Source of the DNA: Heterodera schachtii
Lineage: Eukaryota; Nematoda; Chromadorea; Rhabditida; Heteroderidae
NCBI GenBank assembly: GCA_023374025.1
Contig: SIJG01000024.1
Span: 768,964-832,963, forward strand
DNA length: 64,000 nucleotides
Reading direction: 5' to 3'
Shown: positions 10,947 through 22,700 of the stretch, in pieces
Layout: the number at the start of each line of letters is the position of its first letter
How positions within the stretch are numbered: the stretch's first letter is position 1
Notes under the pieces: model-generated
Seen by the model: only the letters and a program-made list of their open reading frames with translations
Told to the model about the DNA's origin: nothing
Databases searched by the model: none
Made by a program: the position numbers and the translations under genes

Positions 10947-12004
10947 CTATTTCGTCTCGGCATGTTTGGGGTTCACCGGCTTCCACAGCTTAATGTTTTC
11001 GCGCATCATTTCAATGCAGCTCGTGCTATCCTCGTGCAGCTTCTGGCCTCGCTTGAACGTCTTGATCTCCGCGTTAGCTTTCTCCAGAGCCTGAAACAAA
11101 GGAAATTTCACTGTGAATAAATTAAGTTGTCAGCCAAAAACTCACGCGTTCCGTCGTTTGAAGCGCTTGGTCCACGTCTTTCAGGATCTGGTGGTAGAAC
11201 ACGGACATGTTGAGTGCGACACCAAGACGAGTCGGGTCGGACGGAGTCAGCTGCGCTGCGAGTTCTGCCGCTTGGTTGTAGGACTTCTTCGTCTCTTCGA
11301 TGGCGGCTGAAATGAAAAAATGGCGGCGAATATTTGTTAGCAACATCAAAAACAAATTCCCCCTACTCGTTCTGTCCTCGCCCAGCGCAATTTCGGCAAT
11401 GTAGCGGTTGTAGTCGCCCTTCATCTTGAGGTAGAACACCTTGGCCTCCAGGTTGGTCGTCGCATTCGGAATCAGAGTTGCGTCGAGGAAATCCTGAAAA
11501 GCGATGGTATTTGAATTCATATCAAAAATGGAGGGAGACATGAAACGGACGGACCAAAACTCCACGGCAATTGGCAAGCAGTTCAACTTCCAGCTCCTCG
11601 CGGTAGGACTCGATCACCTGAAAATGAGAACAGATACAAAACACTAAAAAAGAATGGGTTGAGTGAGAAGCACCAGCAGATGGGAATTGCTCCGTTGCGC
11701 CTCCGTTATGTCCGAAAAAGAGCGTTGTTCAATGGCGCAGAGGGCACGCCACGGCTGACGAATTGACGACATCGCACCTTTGAAAGCCACCCACAGCAAA
11801 TAGCGCTCCTCGTAGGACAATTCGGGGCAAATGCTGACCAACTGAAATGGAAAAGGAAAAGCATTAGAAGCTGCTGCTGCTGCTGTGAATGTATCACAAA
11901 ATTGGTGTCACCTTTTTCACTGCGTCGACCATTTCGTTGAAGCATTTCGCCGTGTCGCACAGATTGATGAGAAACAACAGCTCTTCCTTCGTCTCGGCCG
12001 CCAT
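10947..12004 (-). CDS. 14-3-3 family protein
   Basis: Six exons join in frame: 12004-11912, 11841-11674, 11617-11555, 11493-11367, 11306-11146 and 11090-10947, giving 251 aa, the usual 14-3-3 length. 14-3-3 proteins are cytosolic dimers that bind phosphoserine/threonine partners. The phosphate-pocket residues are present: K52 (VAFKG), R59, R138 and Y139 (MKGDYNRYIAE). The signature-like segments EERYLL and VFYLKMKGDY are recognisable. Sequence between them is divergent, for example WVAFKGAMSSI where typical members read SVAYKN..., and the C-terminal tail is short (KPVNPKHAETK). All introns are 55-75 nt with GT...AG ends. The ATG at 12004 begins MAAETKEELL. A specialised paralogue is possible. 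Confidence 0.93.
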
Positions 12005-12405
12005 TTGAGAATTGAGTTGCGAATGAATGCTTCGTTTTGTCGTATGCATCGCCTTTTATATCCCATTTTTTCTTCTAAACACACAATTTTTTTTTCTCAC
12101 CATTTATTGTCGGTGCGAATTGTGTTTAGAGGTATATAAAAAGCAAATTTTTGTACCGCAAAAACATTTTTACTGTTCATTTTTTTCTCTCTTTATTTTC
12201 CCATTTGAATTAATTGTTTACGCGTGTTTTATTAATTACATTTACATATTAACACATTTCCAATATTTTAGCACTTCCAACAGCAAATAATTGCTGCCGT
12301 TTTTGTATGACAATGAACTTTTACGAAAATTATCAAAATGTGAGCAAAAAAAAAAACGTTTCAAATTCGAACCATGTTTTTTCAAAAAACATAATGGGAT
12401 TTTAG

Positions 12406-12882
12406 TAATTTTCTCCGTTTTCATGTGTGGGATTTGAATGGTTCGGATTTGTTTGCCTTTGTCCAATGCCATTTTTATCAATGCAGCTTTTGTTTCAAAT
12501 TTAAGCGCCATTTGACCAACAGTGAGCTGATCGACCAATCATCGTTGATGCAAATTCTGGACATTGCGACGCCACAGAGCAACTTCAATGACCCGTAAGT
12601 TTTGAGAAATGTTTGGACGCTCAAAATGAAAATTTGAAAATTTTCAGTGAATTGTTTTTGTTTTTTGCCCATTTCATTGGATGGAGGCCGCCGTTTATGC
12701 TTTTCCTCCCCCTTTTCAGGCTCTACAAACGCTTTCGCATTGTCTATTCGCGCGACTTTGTCATGCGCTGTTCGTTGTCTCCGTACGCTTTGCTTCCGCC
12801 GAAGGACATTCGCAAAATTGTCACTGAAATGGGGGACATTGTCGCGCACTTTCCTCGCCGTCGTCCGTGCATCGGATATTAG
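12406..12882 (+). CDS. Unidentified protein, C-terminal exons
   Basis: Two exons join in phase: 12406-12594 (acceptor GATTTTAG, donor GTAAGT) and 12720-12882 (acceptor CCCTTTTCAG, stop TAG). The product reads NFLRFHVWDLNGSDLFAFVQ at the start of the exon and ends FPRRRPCIGY, with LLPPKDIRKIV between. The donor and second acceptor are strong, and base composition is coding-like in the second exon. Upstream exons are not recognisable between the 14-3-3 start (12004) and 12406, so the gene is either 5'-incomplete in my reading or has a short unrecognised first exon. I do not recognise the family. Confidence 0.5.
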
Positions 12883-13600
12883 ACGAATTGGCCCTTTTCA
12901 TCAGTGAAATATGATCAGTCAGCAGCAGAACAGTTGTGGATGGAATGAATGACCCATTTAATCATTGTGTTTTAAGTGATCTTTCATACATATTTATTAT
13001 TGTTATTGAGTATTTATTTTCTGTCTTTGGCACTTTTGTGGAAAATTGGGGACAAAAGTGTGCTTTGATGCTCGATTCTTGAGAATTTTATTAAAAAAGG
13101 CTCAAATGTTTTGTATTGTACATAAATAGGTTATCCGGACAATAAAACTGTAATGTGCATTTTTAAATTGGCTGTGCTTTTCTAATTTTGTGGAGGGCAC
13201 CGCCCAACTCGCCGCACCTTTGTTTTATGGCTTTCTCGCCACCATTGAAAAATGAATGTGAAAAATTTGGATTCGATAAATCATTTAACGAAATATTCTA
13301 ATCCTGCAACAGGATCCGCAAATTTGAAATTTCCGGGCTCTGCTTTGAATCTTTTACCCTAAAATCCCTGCTAAGGAAAACCAAAAATTTCAAACTATTT
13401 TTTACAGGGACAACAAATTTAGACAATTGCCAATTCATGACGTAACGGGCCAGTTCCGTCCCGCCAGTTCCGTCCCAGCCAAGTTTAGAGCATCATAACT
13501 TTTTTCTTTGTTGACCAAATTCAATAGACTTGGTTCGAAAGCTCTTAACACGTTCTGTGGGTTTCCCAAAAATCATAAAGATATATACATATAAAAAAAT
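12883..13600. other. Intergenic, AT-rich; left border of the satellite domain
   Basis: This is the 3' flank of the preceding gene, with possible poly(A) signals (AATAAA near 13141). Near 13447-13480 there are two tandem CCAGTTCCGTCCC motifs, and satellite-related sequence begins about 120 bp later. I see no gene. Confidence 0.6.
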
Positions 13601-13882
13601 TATAAATATCGACTCAATCCTTCTGCAATGCGGATCATTTTATATTTAGGACATAATAAGCTGAAATTGCAAGAATTCCACAAAAGTGAGCATGAAAATA
13701 GTAAATAGAGAATCTCATATTTTCAGCTACTTAATCTCTAAATATAAAATGCATCAGTTTTGTAGAAGGATTGGGTTAATAATATTCTCGGATTTATTAT
13801 TTTCTCGATCACCCTAGTGAAATTCTCACAATTTCAGCTCATTATTCTCTAAATATAAACTGCAACAGTGTTGTGGAAATAG
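13601..13882 (-). repeat. Inverted fragment of the 535-bp satellite unit
   Basis: This stretch is the reverse complement of part of the unit that dominates 15.4-48.9 kb (for example CTCAATCCTTCTGCAATGCG and TTTTCAGCTACTTAATCTC). It is therefore oriented opposite to the main array and lies directly left of the element at 13883. Confidence 0.85.
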
Positions 13883-13890
13883 GGCGCCCC

Positions 13891-14027
13891 CACAAAATGT
13901 CCAAGCCACGAAATGTCCAAGCCACGAATTGTCCAAGCCACGAAATGTCCAAGCCACGAAATGTCCAAGCCACGAATTGTCCAAGCCACGAAATGTCCAA
14001 AAGAGTAAAAAACCACGAAATGTCCAA
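13891..14027. repeat. 16-bp minisatellite (ATGTCCAAGCCACGAA)
   Basis: About seven 16-bp units with an A/T polymorphism (CACGAAATG or CACGAATTG) recur in the order AAT, AAT, ATT, AAT, AAT, ATT, which gives a secondary period of 48 bp. The last units degenerate by a short insertion after TCCAAA. The long minus-strand ORF through it (WTFRGLD repeats) is only translation of the repeat. Confidence 0.9.
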
Positions 14028-14341
14028 AAGTCTAAAAAGCTCATAAAAACCCGGAAAAGGAGTCTAATTTAGGGTTTTCGGGGTCGCTGAATACGAATAC
14101 GACATTTATATTGCCCCTTGCCTAACCCTGGACCCAAATATTAACATAAAATAACAAATTAATGTTTAAGGCTTCGATACAAGATGGCGACCAAAATTCG
14201 AACAAGTTTTAGGGTTCCTAAATGATCCAAATTCTATCTTTAAACACACCCTCAATGTCATACATTTAAAATAATAATTTTATTAAATATTCAGTAAAAA
14301 AATTCATTACGGAAAATGGATATTCGAATCATCAAAATCTT

Positions 14342-14704
14342 TCATTTTCCTGCATGTCCATCAATTTGGAGACCGAGTGTCGTCATCAGGCCATGAATTT
14401 CACCATTGTTGTTGAACTTCGCGTCCGCAAAAATTCGCATAATGACGGCGTCCTGCAGGGTGTCGCTTTTGTCATTTGTGAAATGGCGACCAGATCGGGT
14501 AGCGTCAACGTAACAGAGATCTTTATAAAAATTTTTCAATTTACTCTTATACATTAAAAAGACAAATAGATCTTGCCTGACATTGCGATTGTCATAAAAG
14601 ACGATTTCCTCATTGGAATGACAAAGGCCACTTGATCCTGCACGGCGACTTTCGTAGCAATTTTTCTTCTCACGCTGCGTCCTCTCCGCCTGCGATTTGC
14701 TCAT
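14342..14704 (-). CDS. Unidentified ORF inside the TIR element
   Basis: A 120-aa frame starts MSKSQAERTQREKKNCYESR. An alternative is a spliced reading with a short intron after the NVRQ codons (donor GTATAAGAG, acceptor TTTATAAAG). A second open stretch in the element, 14983-15288 on the same strand, reads LESLQKSRKKHYLSDKLRLF and ends at a GTGAGG donor-like site. These could be exons of a captured host gene or a decayed transposon gene. I recognise no domain in either. Confidence 0.3.
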   Translation of the reverse strand: MSKSQAERTQREKKNCYESRRAGSSGLCHSNEEIVFYDNRNVRQDLFVFLMYKSKLKNFYKDLCYVDATRSGRHFTNDKSDTLQDAVIMRIFADAKFNNNGEIHGLMTTLGLQIDGHAGK

Positions 14705-15370
14705 CTCCTGCTATTCCATGAGTGGTGTGTGTAACAAATCCTAAACATTTTTGAGTAGTTTTTTTGTTTGCGGCGCTTCAAACATACCGTTAAACCAAAG
14801 CAATTTCCACAAAATTGCTTTTCTATGCTCAAAAGTCACCGTTGAAACTTCAGCCCCGTTCAAAGTCGGCGGTTGTTTGATGGTTTAACTGCGTTTGATT
14901 CGACAAACTCCACTCCCAAATCGCCTCTTTGTCAGTTGGATTTGAAATGGTACACTTCTGAAAAATAGGATTTATGTTACTTTTATTTTGACTTGAATGT
15001 TTTGTGATCTGCCTCACCTAATTTTGTCCTCTCATCGTACAAATGACGAGACCGATACGTTAGAAAGGCTTCATCAGTCGCTGATCGCCTCACTTCTGCC
15101 AAAAGTCGAGTGGGAAACAGTCGTAGCTTGTCTGACAAATAATGCTTCTTCCGACTTTTTTGCAGACTTTCAAGTTTATTATGAATCATTTGTTCGAACA
15201 ATGAATAACAAAATCTGAAGACAAAAAACACATATATTTTAACCGAGTTTGAGATTTTTCTTATTCGGCTGGGTCCAGGGTTAGGCAAGGGGCAATATAA
15301 AGGTGGTATTCGTATTCAGCGACCCCGAAAACTTCGTGGCTTGGACATTTTGTGGGTCAGCGGGAAATAG

Positions 15371-16240
15371 TGTCTCGGATTTATTATTTTCTCGGTCACC
15401 CTAGTAAAATTCTCACAATTTCATGCTCACTTTTGTGGAATTCTTGCAATTTCAGCTTATTATGTCCTAAATATAAAATGATCCGCATTGCAGAAGGATT
15501 GAGTCGATAAGCGCCAATAAATTTCCATTTACTATTATTGCTGATCTATTTTTGTAAATCTCACAATTTCAGCTCCTTATCCACTTAAAATAAACTGACT
15601 CAGTGTTGCGGAAGGATCGAGTTGATAAACGCTAATAATCTCCGATTTACAATTTCCTTAAGCAAATTTATACAAATTATTTAGAGGAAAATATGCTGAA
15701 ATTGTGAGAATTTCACAAAGATGATCGTGAAAACAATAAATCAGAGATTGTTGGCGCTATCTACTCACTATTTCCACAACACTGTTGCAGTTTATATTTA
15801 GAGAATAATGAGCTGAAATTGTGAGAATTTCACTAGGGTGATCGAGAAAATAATAAATCCGAGAATATTATTAACCCGATCCTTCTACAAAACTGATGCA
15901 TTTTATATTTAGAGATTAAGTAGCTGAAAATATGAGATTCTCTATTTACTATTTTCATGCTCACTTTTGTGGAATTCTTGCAATTTCAGCTTATTATGTC
16001 CTAAATATAAAATGATCCGCATTGCAGAAGGATTGAGTCGATAAGCGCCAATAAATTTCCATTTACTATTATTGCTGATCTATTTTTGTAAATCTCACAA
16101 TTTCAGCTCCTTATCCACTTAAAATAAACTGAATCAGTGTTGCGGAAGGATCGAGTTGATAAACGCTAATAATCTCCGATTTACAATTTCCTTAAGCAAA
16201 TTTATACAAATTATTTAGAGGAAAATATGCTGAAATTGTG
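15371..16240 (+). repeat. Diverged 535-bp satellite units
   Basis: ATGCTCACTTTTGTGGAATT recurs 535 bp apart (15422 and 15957). The sequence differs from the homogeneous right-hand array at scattered sites, including GTCCTAAATATAAAATGATC instead of GTCCCAAATATAAATTGATC. No coding content. Confidence 0.92.
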
Positions 16241-19200
16241 AGAATTTTATTCAAGTAAATTGTAAATTGGGCATTATTAGCGTTTATCAACTCGGTCCTT
16301 CCGCAACACTGATTCAGTTTCTTTTTAGAGGATAAGGAGCTGAAAGTATGGGAATTATACAAAGTTATCTTTAAAAATAGTAAATTGAAGATTGTTGGCG
16401 TTATCGACTAGGCTCTTCTGCAACAGCGATACAATTTATGTTTCTAGCATAAGCTGCTGAAATTGATGATCATGAAAATAGTAAATAGAGAATCTCACAA
16501 TTTCAGCTACTTAATCTCCAAATATAAGCTGCATCAGTGTTGTAGAAAGATCGGGTTAATAATATTGTCAGCTTTATTATTTTCTCGATCACCCTTGTGA
16601 AATTCTCAAAATTTCAGCTCATTAACCTCTAAATATAAACTGTAACAGTGTTGTGGAAATATCGAGTTGATAGCGCCAATAATCTCCGATTTATTCTTTT
16701 CATGATCATTTTTGTGAAATTTTCACAATTCCAGTTCATTTTCATCTAAATAATTTGCATTAATTTTATTCAAGTAAATTGTAAATTGGGCATTATTAGC
16801 GTTTATCAACTCGGTCCTTCCGCAACACTGATTCAGTTTCTTTTTAGAGGATAAGGAGCTGAAAGTATGGGAATTATACAAAGTTATCTTTAAAAATAGT
16901 AAATTGAAGATTGTTGGCGTGATCGACTAGGCTCTTCTGCAACTAGCGGTACGATTTATGTTTCTAGCATAAGTTGCTGAAATTGATGATCATGAAAATA
17001 GTAAATTGAGAATCTCACAATTTCAGCTACTTAATCTCCAAATATAAGCTGCATCAGTGTTGTAGAAAGATCGGGTTAATAATATTGTCAGCTTTATTAT
17101 TTTCTCGATCACCCTTGTGAAATTCTCAAAATTTCAGCTCATTAACCTCTAAATATAAACTGTAACAGTGTTGTGGAAATATCGAGTTGATAGCGCCAAT
17201 AATCTCCGATTTATTCTTTTCATGATCATTTTTGTGAAATTTTCACAATTCCAGTTCATTTTCATCTAAATAATTTGCATTAATTTTATTCAAGTAAATT
17301 GTAAATTGGGCATTATTAGCGTTTATCAACTCGGTCCTTCCGCAACACTGATTCAGTTTCTTTTTAGAGGATAAGGAGCTGAAAGTATGGGAATTATACA
17401 AAGTTATCTTTAAAAATAGTAAATTGAAGATTGTTGGCGTTATCGACTAGGCTCTTCTGCAATAGCGGTACGATTTATGTTTCTAGCATAAGCTGCTGAA
17501 ATTGATGATCATGAAAATAGTAAATAGAGAATCTCACAATTTCAGCTACTTAATCTCCAAATATAAGCTGCATCAGTGTTGTAGAAAGATCGGGTTAATA
17601 ATATTGTCAGCTTTATTATTTTCTCGATCACCCTTGTGAAATTCTCAAAATTTCAGCTCATTAACCTCTAAATATAAACTGTAACAGTGTTGTGGAAATA
17701 TCGAGTTGATAGCGCCAATAATTTCCGATTTATTCTTTTCATGATCATTTTTGTGAAATTTTCACAATTCCAGTTCATTTTCATCTAAATAATTTGCATT
17801 AATTTTATTCAAGTAAATTGTAAATTGGGCATTATTAGCGTTTATCAACTCGGTCCTTCCGCAACACTGATTCAGTTTCTTTTTAGAGGATAAGGAGCTG
17901 AAAGTATGGGAATTATACAAAGTTATCTTTAAAAATAGTAAATTGAAGATTGTTGGCGTGATCGACTAGGCTCTTCTGCAATAGCGATACGATTTATGTT
18001 TCTAGCATAAGTTGCTGAAATTGATGATCATGAAAATAGTAAATAGAGAATCTCACAATTTCAGCTACTTAATCTCCAAATATAAGCTGCATCAGTGTTG
18101 TAGAAAGATCGGGTTAATAATATTGTCAGCTTTATTATTTTCTCGATCACCCTTGTGAAATTCTCAAAATTTCAGCTCATTAACCTCTAAATATAAACTG
18201 TAACAGTGTTGTGGAAATATCGAGTTGATAGCGCCAATAATCTCCGATTTATTCTTTTCATGATCATTTTTGTGAAATTTTCACAATTCCAGTTCATTTT
18301 CATCTAAATAATTTGCATTAATTTTATTCAAGTAAATTGTAAATTGGGCATTATTAGCGTTTATCAACTCGGTCCTTCCGCAACACTGATTCAGTTTCTT
18401 TTTAGAGGATAAGGAGCTGAAAGTATGGGAATTATACAAAGTTATCTTTAAAAATAGTAAATTGAAGATTGTTGGCGTGATCGACTAGGCTCTTCTGCAA
18501 CTAGCGGTACGATTTATGTTTCTAGCATAAGCTGCTGAAATTGATGATCATGAAAATAGTAAATTGAGAATCTCACAATTTCAGCTACTTAATCTCCAAA
18601 TATAAGCTGCATCAGTGTTGTAGAAAGATCGGGTTAATAATATTGTCAGCTTTATTATTTTCTCGATCACCCTTGTGAAATTCTCAAAATTTCAGCTCAT
18701 TAACCTCTAAATATAAACTGTAACAGTGTTGTGGAAATATCGAGTTGATAGCGCCAATAATCTCCGATTTATTCTTTTCATGATCATTTTTGTGAAATTT
18801 TCACAATTCCAGTTCATTTTCATCTAAATAATTTGCATTAATTTTATTCAAGTAAATTGTAAATTGGGCATTATTAGCGTTTATCAACTCGGTCCTTCCG
18901 CAACACTGATTCAGTTTCTTTTTAGAGGATAAGGAGCTGAAAGTATGGGAATTATACAAAGTTATCTTTAAAAATAGTAAATTGAAGATTGTTGGCGTGA
19001 TCGACTAGGCTCTTCTGCAATAGCGGTACGATTTATGTTTCTAGCATAAGTTGCTGAAATTGATGATCATGAAAATAGTAAATAGAGAATCTCACAATTT
19101 CAGCTACTTAATCTCCAAATATAAGCTGCATCAGTGTTGTAGAAAGATCGGGTTAATAATATTCTCAGCTTTATTATTTTCTCGATCACCCTTGTGAAAT

Positions 19201-19260
19201 TCTCAAAATTTCAGCTCATTAACCTCTAAATATTAACTGTATCAGTGCTGCGGAAGGACC
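16241..19260 (+). repeat. 520-bp higher-order satellite variant (about 5.8 units)
   Basis: TAATTTGCATTAATTTTATT recurs at 16751, 17271, 17790, 18309 and 18829, spacings of 519-520 bp. The units share monomer cores with the 535-bp family but use a different monomer order and contain GGCTCTTCTGCAA with CGATTTATGTTTCTAGC. Diagnostic variants (GTTATCGAC or GTGATCGAC, AATAGAG or AATTGAG, AAGTTGC or AAGCTGC) are shared between non-adjacent units in a patchwork, consistent with unequal exchange or conversion. Confidence 0.92.
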
Positions 19261-22093
19261 GAGTTGATAAGCGCCAATAATTTCCTGTTTACAATTTCTT
19301 TCTGTAAACTTTTACAGTTATATTTAGAGGAAAAGGAACTGAAATTGTGAGAATTTCACAAAGATGATCGTGAAAACAATAAATCGGAGATTGTTGGCGC
19401 TATCTACTCACTGTTTCCACAACACTGTCGCAGTTTATATTTAGAGAATAATGAGCTGAAATTGTGAGAATTTCACTAGGGTGATCGAGAAAATAATAAA
19501 TCCGAGAATATTATTAACCCGATCCTTCTACAAAACTGATGCATTTTATATTTAGAGATTAAGTAGCTGAAAATATGAGATTCTCTATTTACTATTTTCA
19601 TGCTCACTTTTGTGGAATTCTTGCAATTTCAGCTTATTATGTCCTAAATATAAATTGATCCGCATTGCAGAAGGATTGAGTCGATAAGCGCCAATAAATT
19701 TCCATTTCCTATTTTTGCTGATCAATTTTTGTAAATCTCACAATTTCAGCTCCTTATCCACTTAAAATAAACTGAATCAGTGTTGCGGAAGGATCGAGTT
19801 GATAAACGCTAATAATCTCCGATTTACAATTTCCTTAAGCAAATTTATACCGATATATTTAGAGGAAAATATGCTGAAATTGTGAGAATTTCACAAAGAT
19901 GATCGTGAAAACAATAAATCGGAGATTGTTGGCGCTATCTACTCACTGTTTCCACAACACTGTCGCAGTTTATATTTAGAGAATAATGAGCTGAAATTGT
20001 GAGAATTTCACTAGGGTGATCGAGAAAATAATAAATCCGAGAATATTATTAACCCGATCCTTCTACAAAACTGATGCATTTTATATTTAGAGATTAAGTA
20101 GCTGAAAATATGAGATTCTCTATTTACTATTTTCATGCTCACTTTTGTGGAATTCTTGCAATTTCAGCTTATTATGTCCTAAATATAAATTGATCCGCAT
20201 TGCAGAAGGATTGAGTCGATAAGCGCCAATAAATTTCCATTTCCTTTTTTTGCTGATCAATTTTTGTAAATCTCACAATTTCAGCTCATTATCCACTTAA
20301 AATAAACTGAATCAGTGTTGCGGAAGGATCGAGTTGATAAACGCTAATAATCTCCGATTTACAATTTCCTTAAGCAAATTTATACAGATATATTTAGAGG
20401 AAAATATGCTGAAATTGTGAGAATTTCACAAAGATGATCGTGAAAACAATAAATCGGAGATTGTTGGCGCTATCTACTCACTGTTTCCACAACACTGTTG
20501 CAGTTTATATTTAGAGAATAATGAGCTGAAATTGTGAGAATTTCACTAGGGTGATCGAGAAAATAATAAATCCGAGAATATTATTAAGCCGATCCTTCTA
20601 CAAAACTGATGCATTTTACTATTTAGAGATTAAGTAGCTGAAAATATGAGATTCTCTATTTACTATTTTCATGCTCACTTTTGTGGAATTCTTGCAATTT
20701 CAGCTTATTATGTCCCAAATATAAATTGATCCGCATTGCAGAAGGATTGAGTCGATAAGCGCCAATAAATTTCCATTTCCTTTTTTTGCTGATCAATTTT
20801 TGTAAATCTCACAATTTCAGCTCATTATCCACTTAAAATAAACTGAATCAGTGTTGCGGAAGGATCGAGTTGATAAACGCTAATAATCTCCGATTTACAA
20901 TTTCCTTAAGCAAATTTATACAGATATATTTAGAGGAAAATATGCTGAAATTGTGAGAATTTCACAAAGATGATCGTGAAAACAATAAATCGGAGATTGT
21001 TGGCGCTATCTACTCACTGTTTCCACAACACTGTTGCAGTTTATATTTAGAGAATAATGAGCTGAAATTGTGAGAATTTCACTAGGGTGATCGAGAAAAT
21101 AATAAATCCGAGAATATTATTAAGCCGATCCTTCTACAAAACTGATGCATTTTCCTATTTAGAGATTAAGTAGCTGAAAATATGAGATTCTCTATTTACT
21201 ATTTTCATGCTCACTTTTGTGGAATTCTTGCAATTTCAGCTTATTATGTCCCAAATATAAATTGATCCGCATTGCAGAAGGATTGAGTCGATAAGCGCCA
21301 ATAAATTTCCATTTCCTTTTTTTGCTGATCAATTTTTGTAAATCTCACAATTTCAGCTCATTATCCACTTAAAATAAACTGAATCAGTGTTGCGGAAGGA
21401 TCGAGTTGATAAACGCTAATAATCTCCGATTTACAATTTCCTTAAGCAAATTTATACAGATATATTTAGAGGAAAATATGCTGAAATTGTGAGAATTTCA
21501 CAAAGATGATCGTGAAAACAATAAATCGGAGATTGTTGGCGCTATCTACTCACTGTTTCCACAACACTGTTGCAGTTTATATTTAGAGAATAATGAGCTG
21601 AAATTGTGAGAATTTCACTAGGGTGATCGAGAAAATAATAAATCCGAGAATATTATTAAGCCGATCCTTCTACAAAACTGATGCATTTTATATTTAGAGA
21701 TTAAGTAGCTGAAAATATGAGATTCTCTAAACTGAATCAGTGTTGCGGAAGGATCGAGTTGATAAACGCTAATAATCTCCGATTTACAATTTCCTTAAGC
21801 AAATTTATACAGATATATTTAGAGGAAAATATGCTGAAATTGTGAGAATTTCACAAAGATGATCGTGAAAACAATAAATCGGAGATTGTTGGCGCTATCT
21901 ACTCACTGTTTCCACAACACTGTTGCAGTTTATATTTAGAGAATAATGAGCTGAAATTGTGAGAATTTCACTAGGGTGATCGAGAAAATAATAAATCCGA
22001 GAATATTATTAAGCCGATCCTTCTACAAAACTGATGCATTTTATATTTAGAGATTAAGTAGCTGAAAATATGAGATTCTCTATTTACTATTTT
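19261..22093 (+). repeat. 535/536-bp satellite units left of the retrotransposon
   Basis: ATGCTCACTTTTGTGG recurs at 19600, 20135, 20671 and 21207, spacings of 535-536 bp. The units gradually acquire the changes seen in the right-hand array. The last unit has an internal deletion at about 21729, where GATTCTCT joins directly to AAACTGAATCAG. The array is interrupted at 22093 by the LTR element and resumes in register at 27219. Confidence 0.95.
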
Positions 22094-22355
22094 TGTTCGG
22101 GAGACGACGCCATTCAAATATGTGTGGCATTATGTTTATCTTTTTCCCCCTCCACACATTCACTGTTGACCCCTCATATATTTTTGCATAAATACCCCTC
22201 CTCCATCCTCCCTTATTCACTTCTTCTGTTCATTTGTCATTTTTCTCCTCTTTCCTCTGTGACCCAATCCCAATCAATTTTCCCCTTTGTTCGCCTGTCC
22301 TTTATTTTGTTTGAATAAATATTTTGGTTTATTCCTTGGACTTAGCGGCGTAACA
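22094..22355 (+). repeat. Left (5') LTR, 262 bp
   Basis: It begins TGTTCGGGAGACGACGCC and ends GGCGTAACA. It contains an AT-rich TATA-like stretch (CATATATTTTTGCATAAATA), a long pyrimidine-rich block, and AATAAATATTTTGG that could serve as a polyadenylation signal. It is identical by eye to 26957-27218. Short for this class. Confidence 0.96.
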
Positions 22356-22358
22356 AAT

Positions 22359-22376
22359 TGGCGACGCCCGCTCTGA
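22359..22376 (+). promoter_or_regulatory. Primer-binding site
   Basis: TGGCGACGCCCGCTCTGA starts 3 nt after the left LTR. TGG pairs with the CCA end of a tRNA primer; I cannot name the tRNA. Confidence 0.75.
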
Positions 22377-22700
22377 TTGGACTCATCTTTTTGGCTTCAA
22401 ATTTGTAAGTTTGAAAGCCAATCGGCTATTCATTTTTCAGTTTTGTCTTTTGGACATATCTTCTGAAAAGCCGAGTCGGCATTCATTCTTCAACAAAGCC
22501 AGTCGGCTAGCAATTTCGTCAAACAAGCCAAGTCTGGCCAAATCTTCGACAAAGCCGAGACGGCAAAATCTTCAAATTCGTTAAGCCGAGCCGGCAAAGA
22601 AACGAATTCAAAACCGAGTCGGTTCATCATTCTTCGAAAAGCCTCACAGCTAGGCGCTGCTGATATATTTGCTAGGTGCAAATCAGGCTTAATTTGAAAA
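22377..22700 (+). other. Retrotransposon leader with repeated hairpin motifs
   Basis: This untranslated leader holds seven to eight short self-complementary motifs of the form GCC(N)GGC spaced about 25-45 nt apart: GCCAATCGGC, GCCGAGTCGGC, GCCAGTCGGC, GCCAAGTCTGGC, GCCGAGACGGC, GCCGAGCCGGC, ACCGAGTCGGT and GCCTCACAGCTAGGC. Linkers contain ATTCTTC-like spacers. In ACCGAGTCGGT both outer bases are changed so that pairing is kept. A packaging or dimerisation role is possible but inferred. Confidence 0.7.

Larger units (their letters stand above)
13883..15362. mobile_element. Terminal-inverted-repeat DNA element with minisatellite in one arm
   Basis: The outer inverted repeats are CCCACAAAATGTCCAAGCCA at the left and its reverse complement ending at about 15356. 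The inner inverted repeats are 14072-14135 and 15271-15331, nearly identical over about 60 bp (GGTTTTCGGGGTCGCTGAAT and onward). GGAAATAG stands directly outside both ends (13875-13882 and 15363-15370), a candidate 8-bp target duplication of the size made by hAT-like transposases. The left arm holds an expanded 16-bp minisatellite. No transposase was recognised, so it is probably non-autonomous. It lies at the orientation switch of the satellite. Confidence 0.75.

Noticed and set aside
13826..14044. Minus-strand ORFs with WTFRGLD/FVAWTF repeats
   Set aside because: They are translations of the 16-bp minisatellite and have no other coding character.
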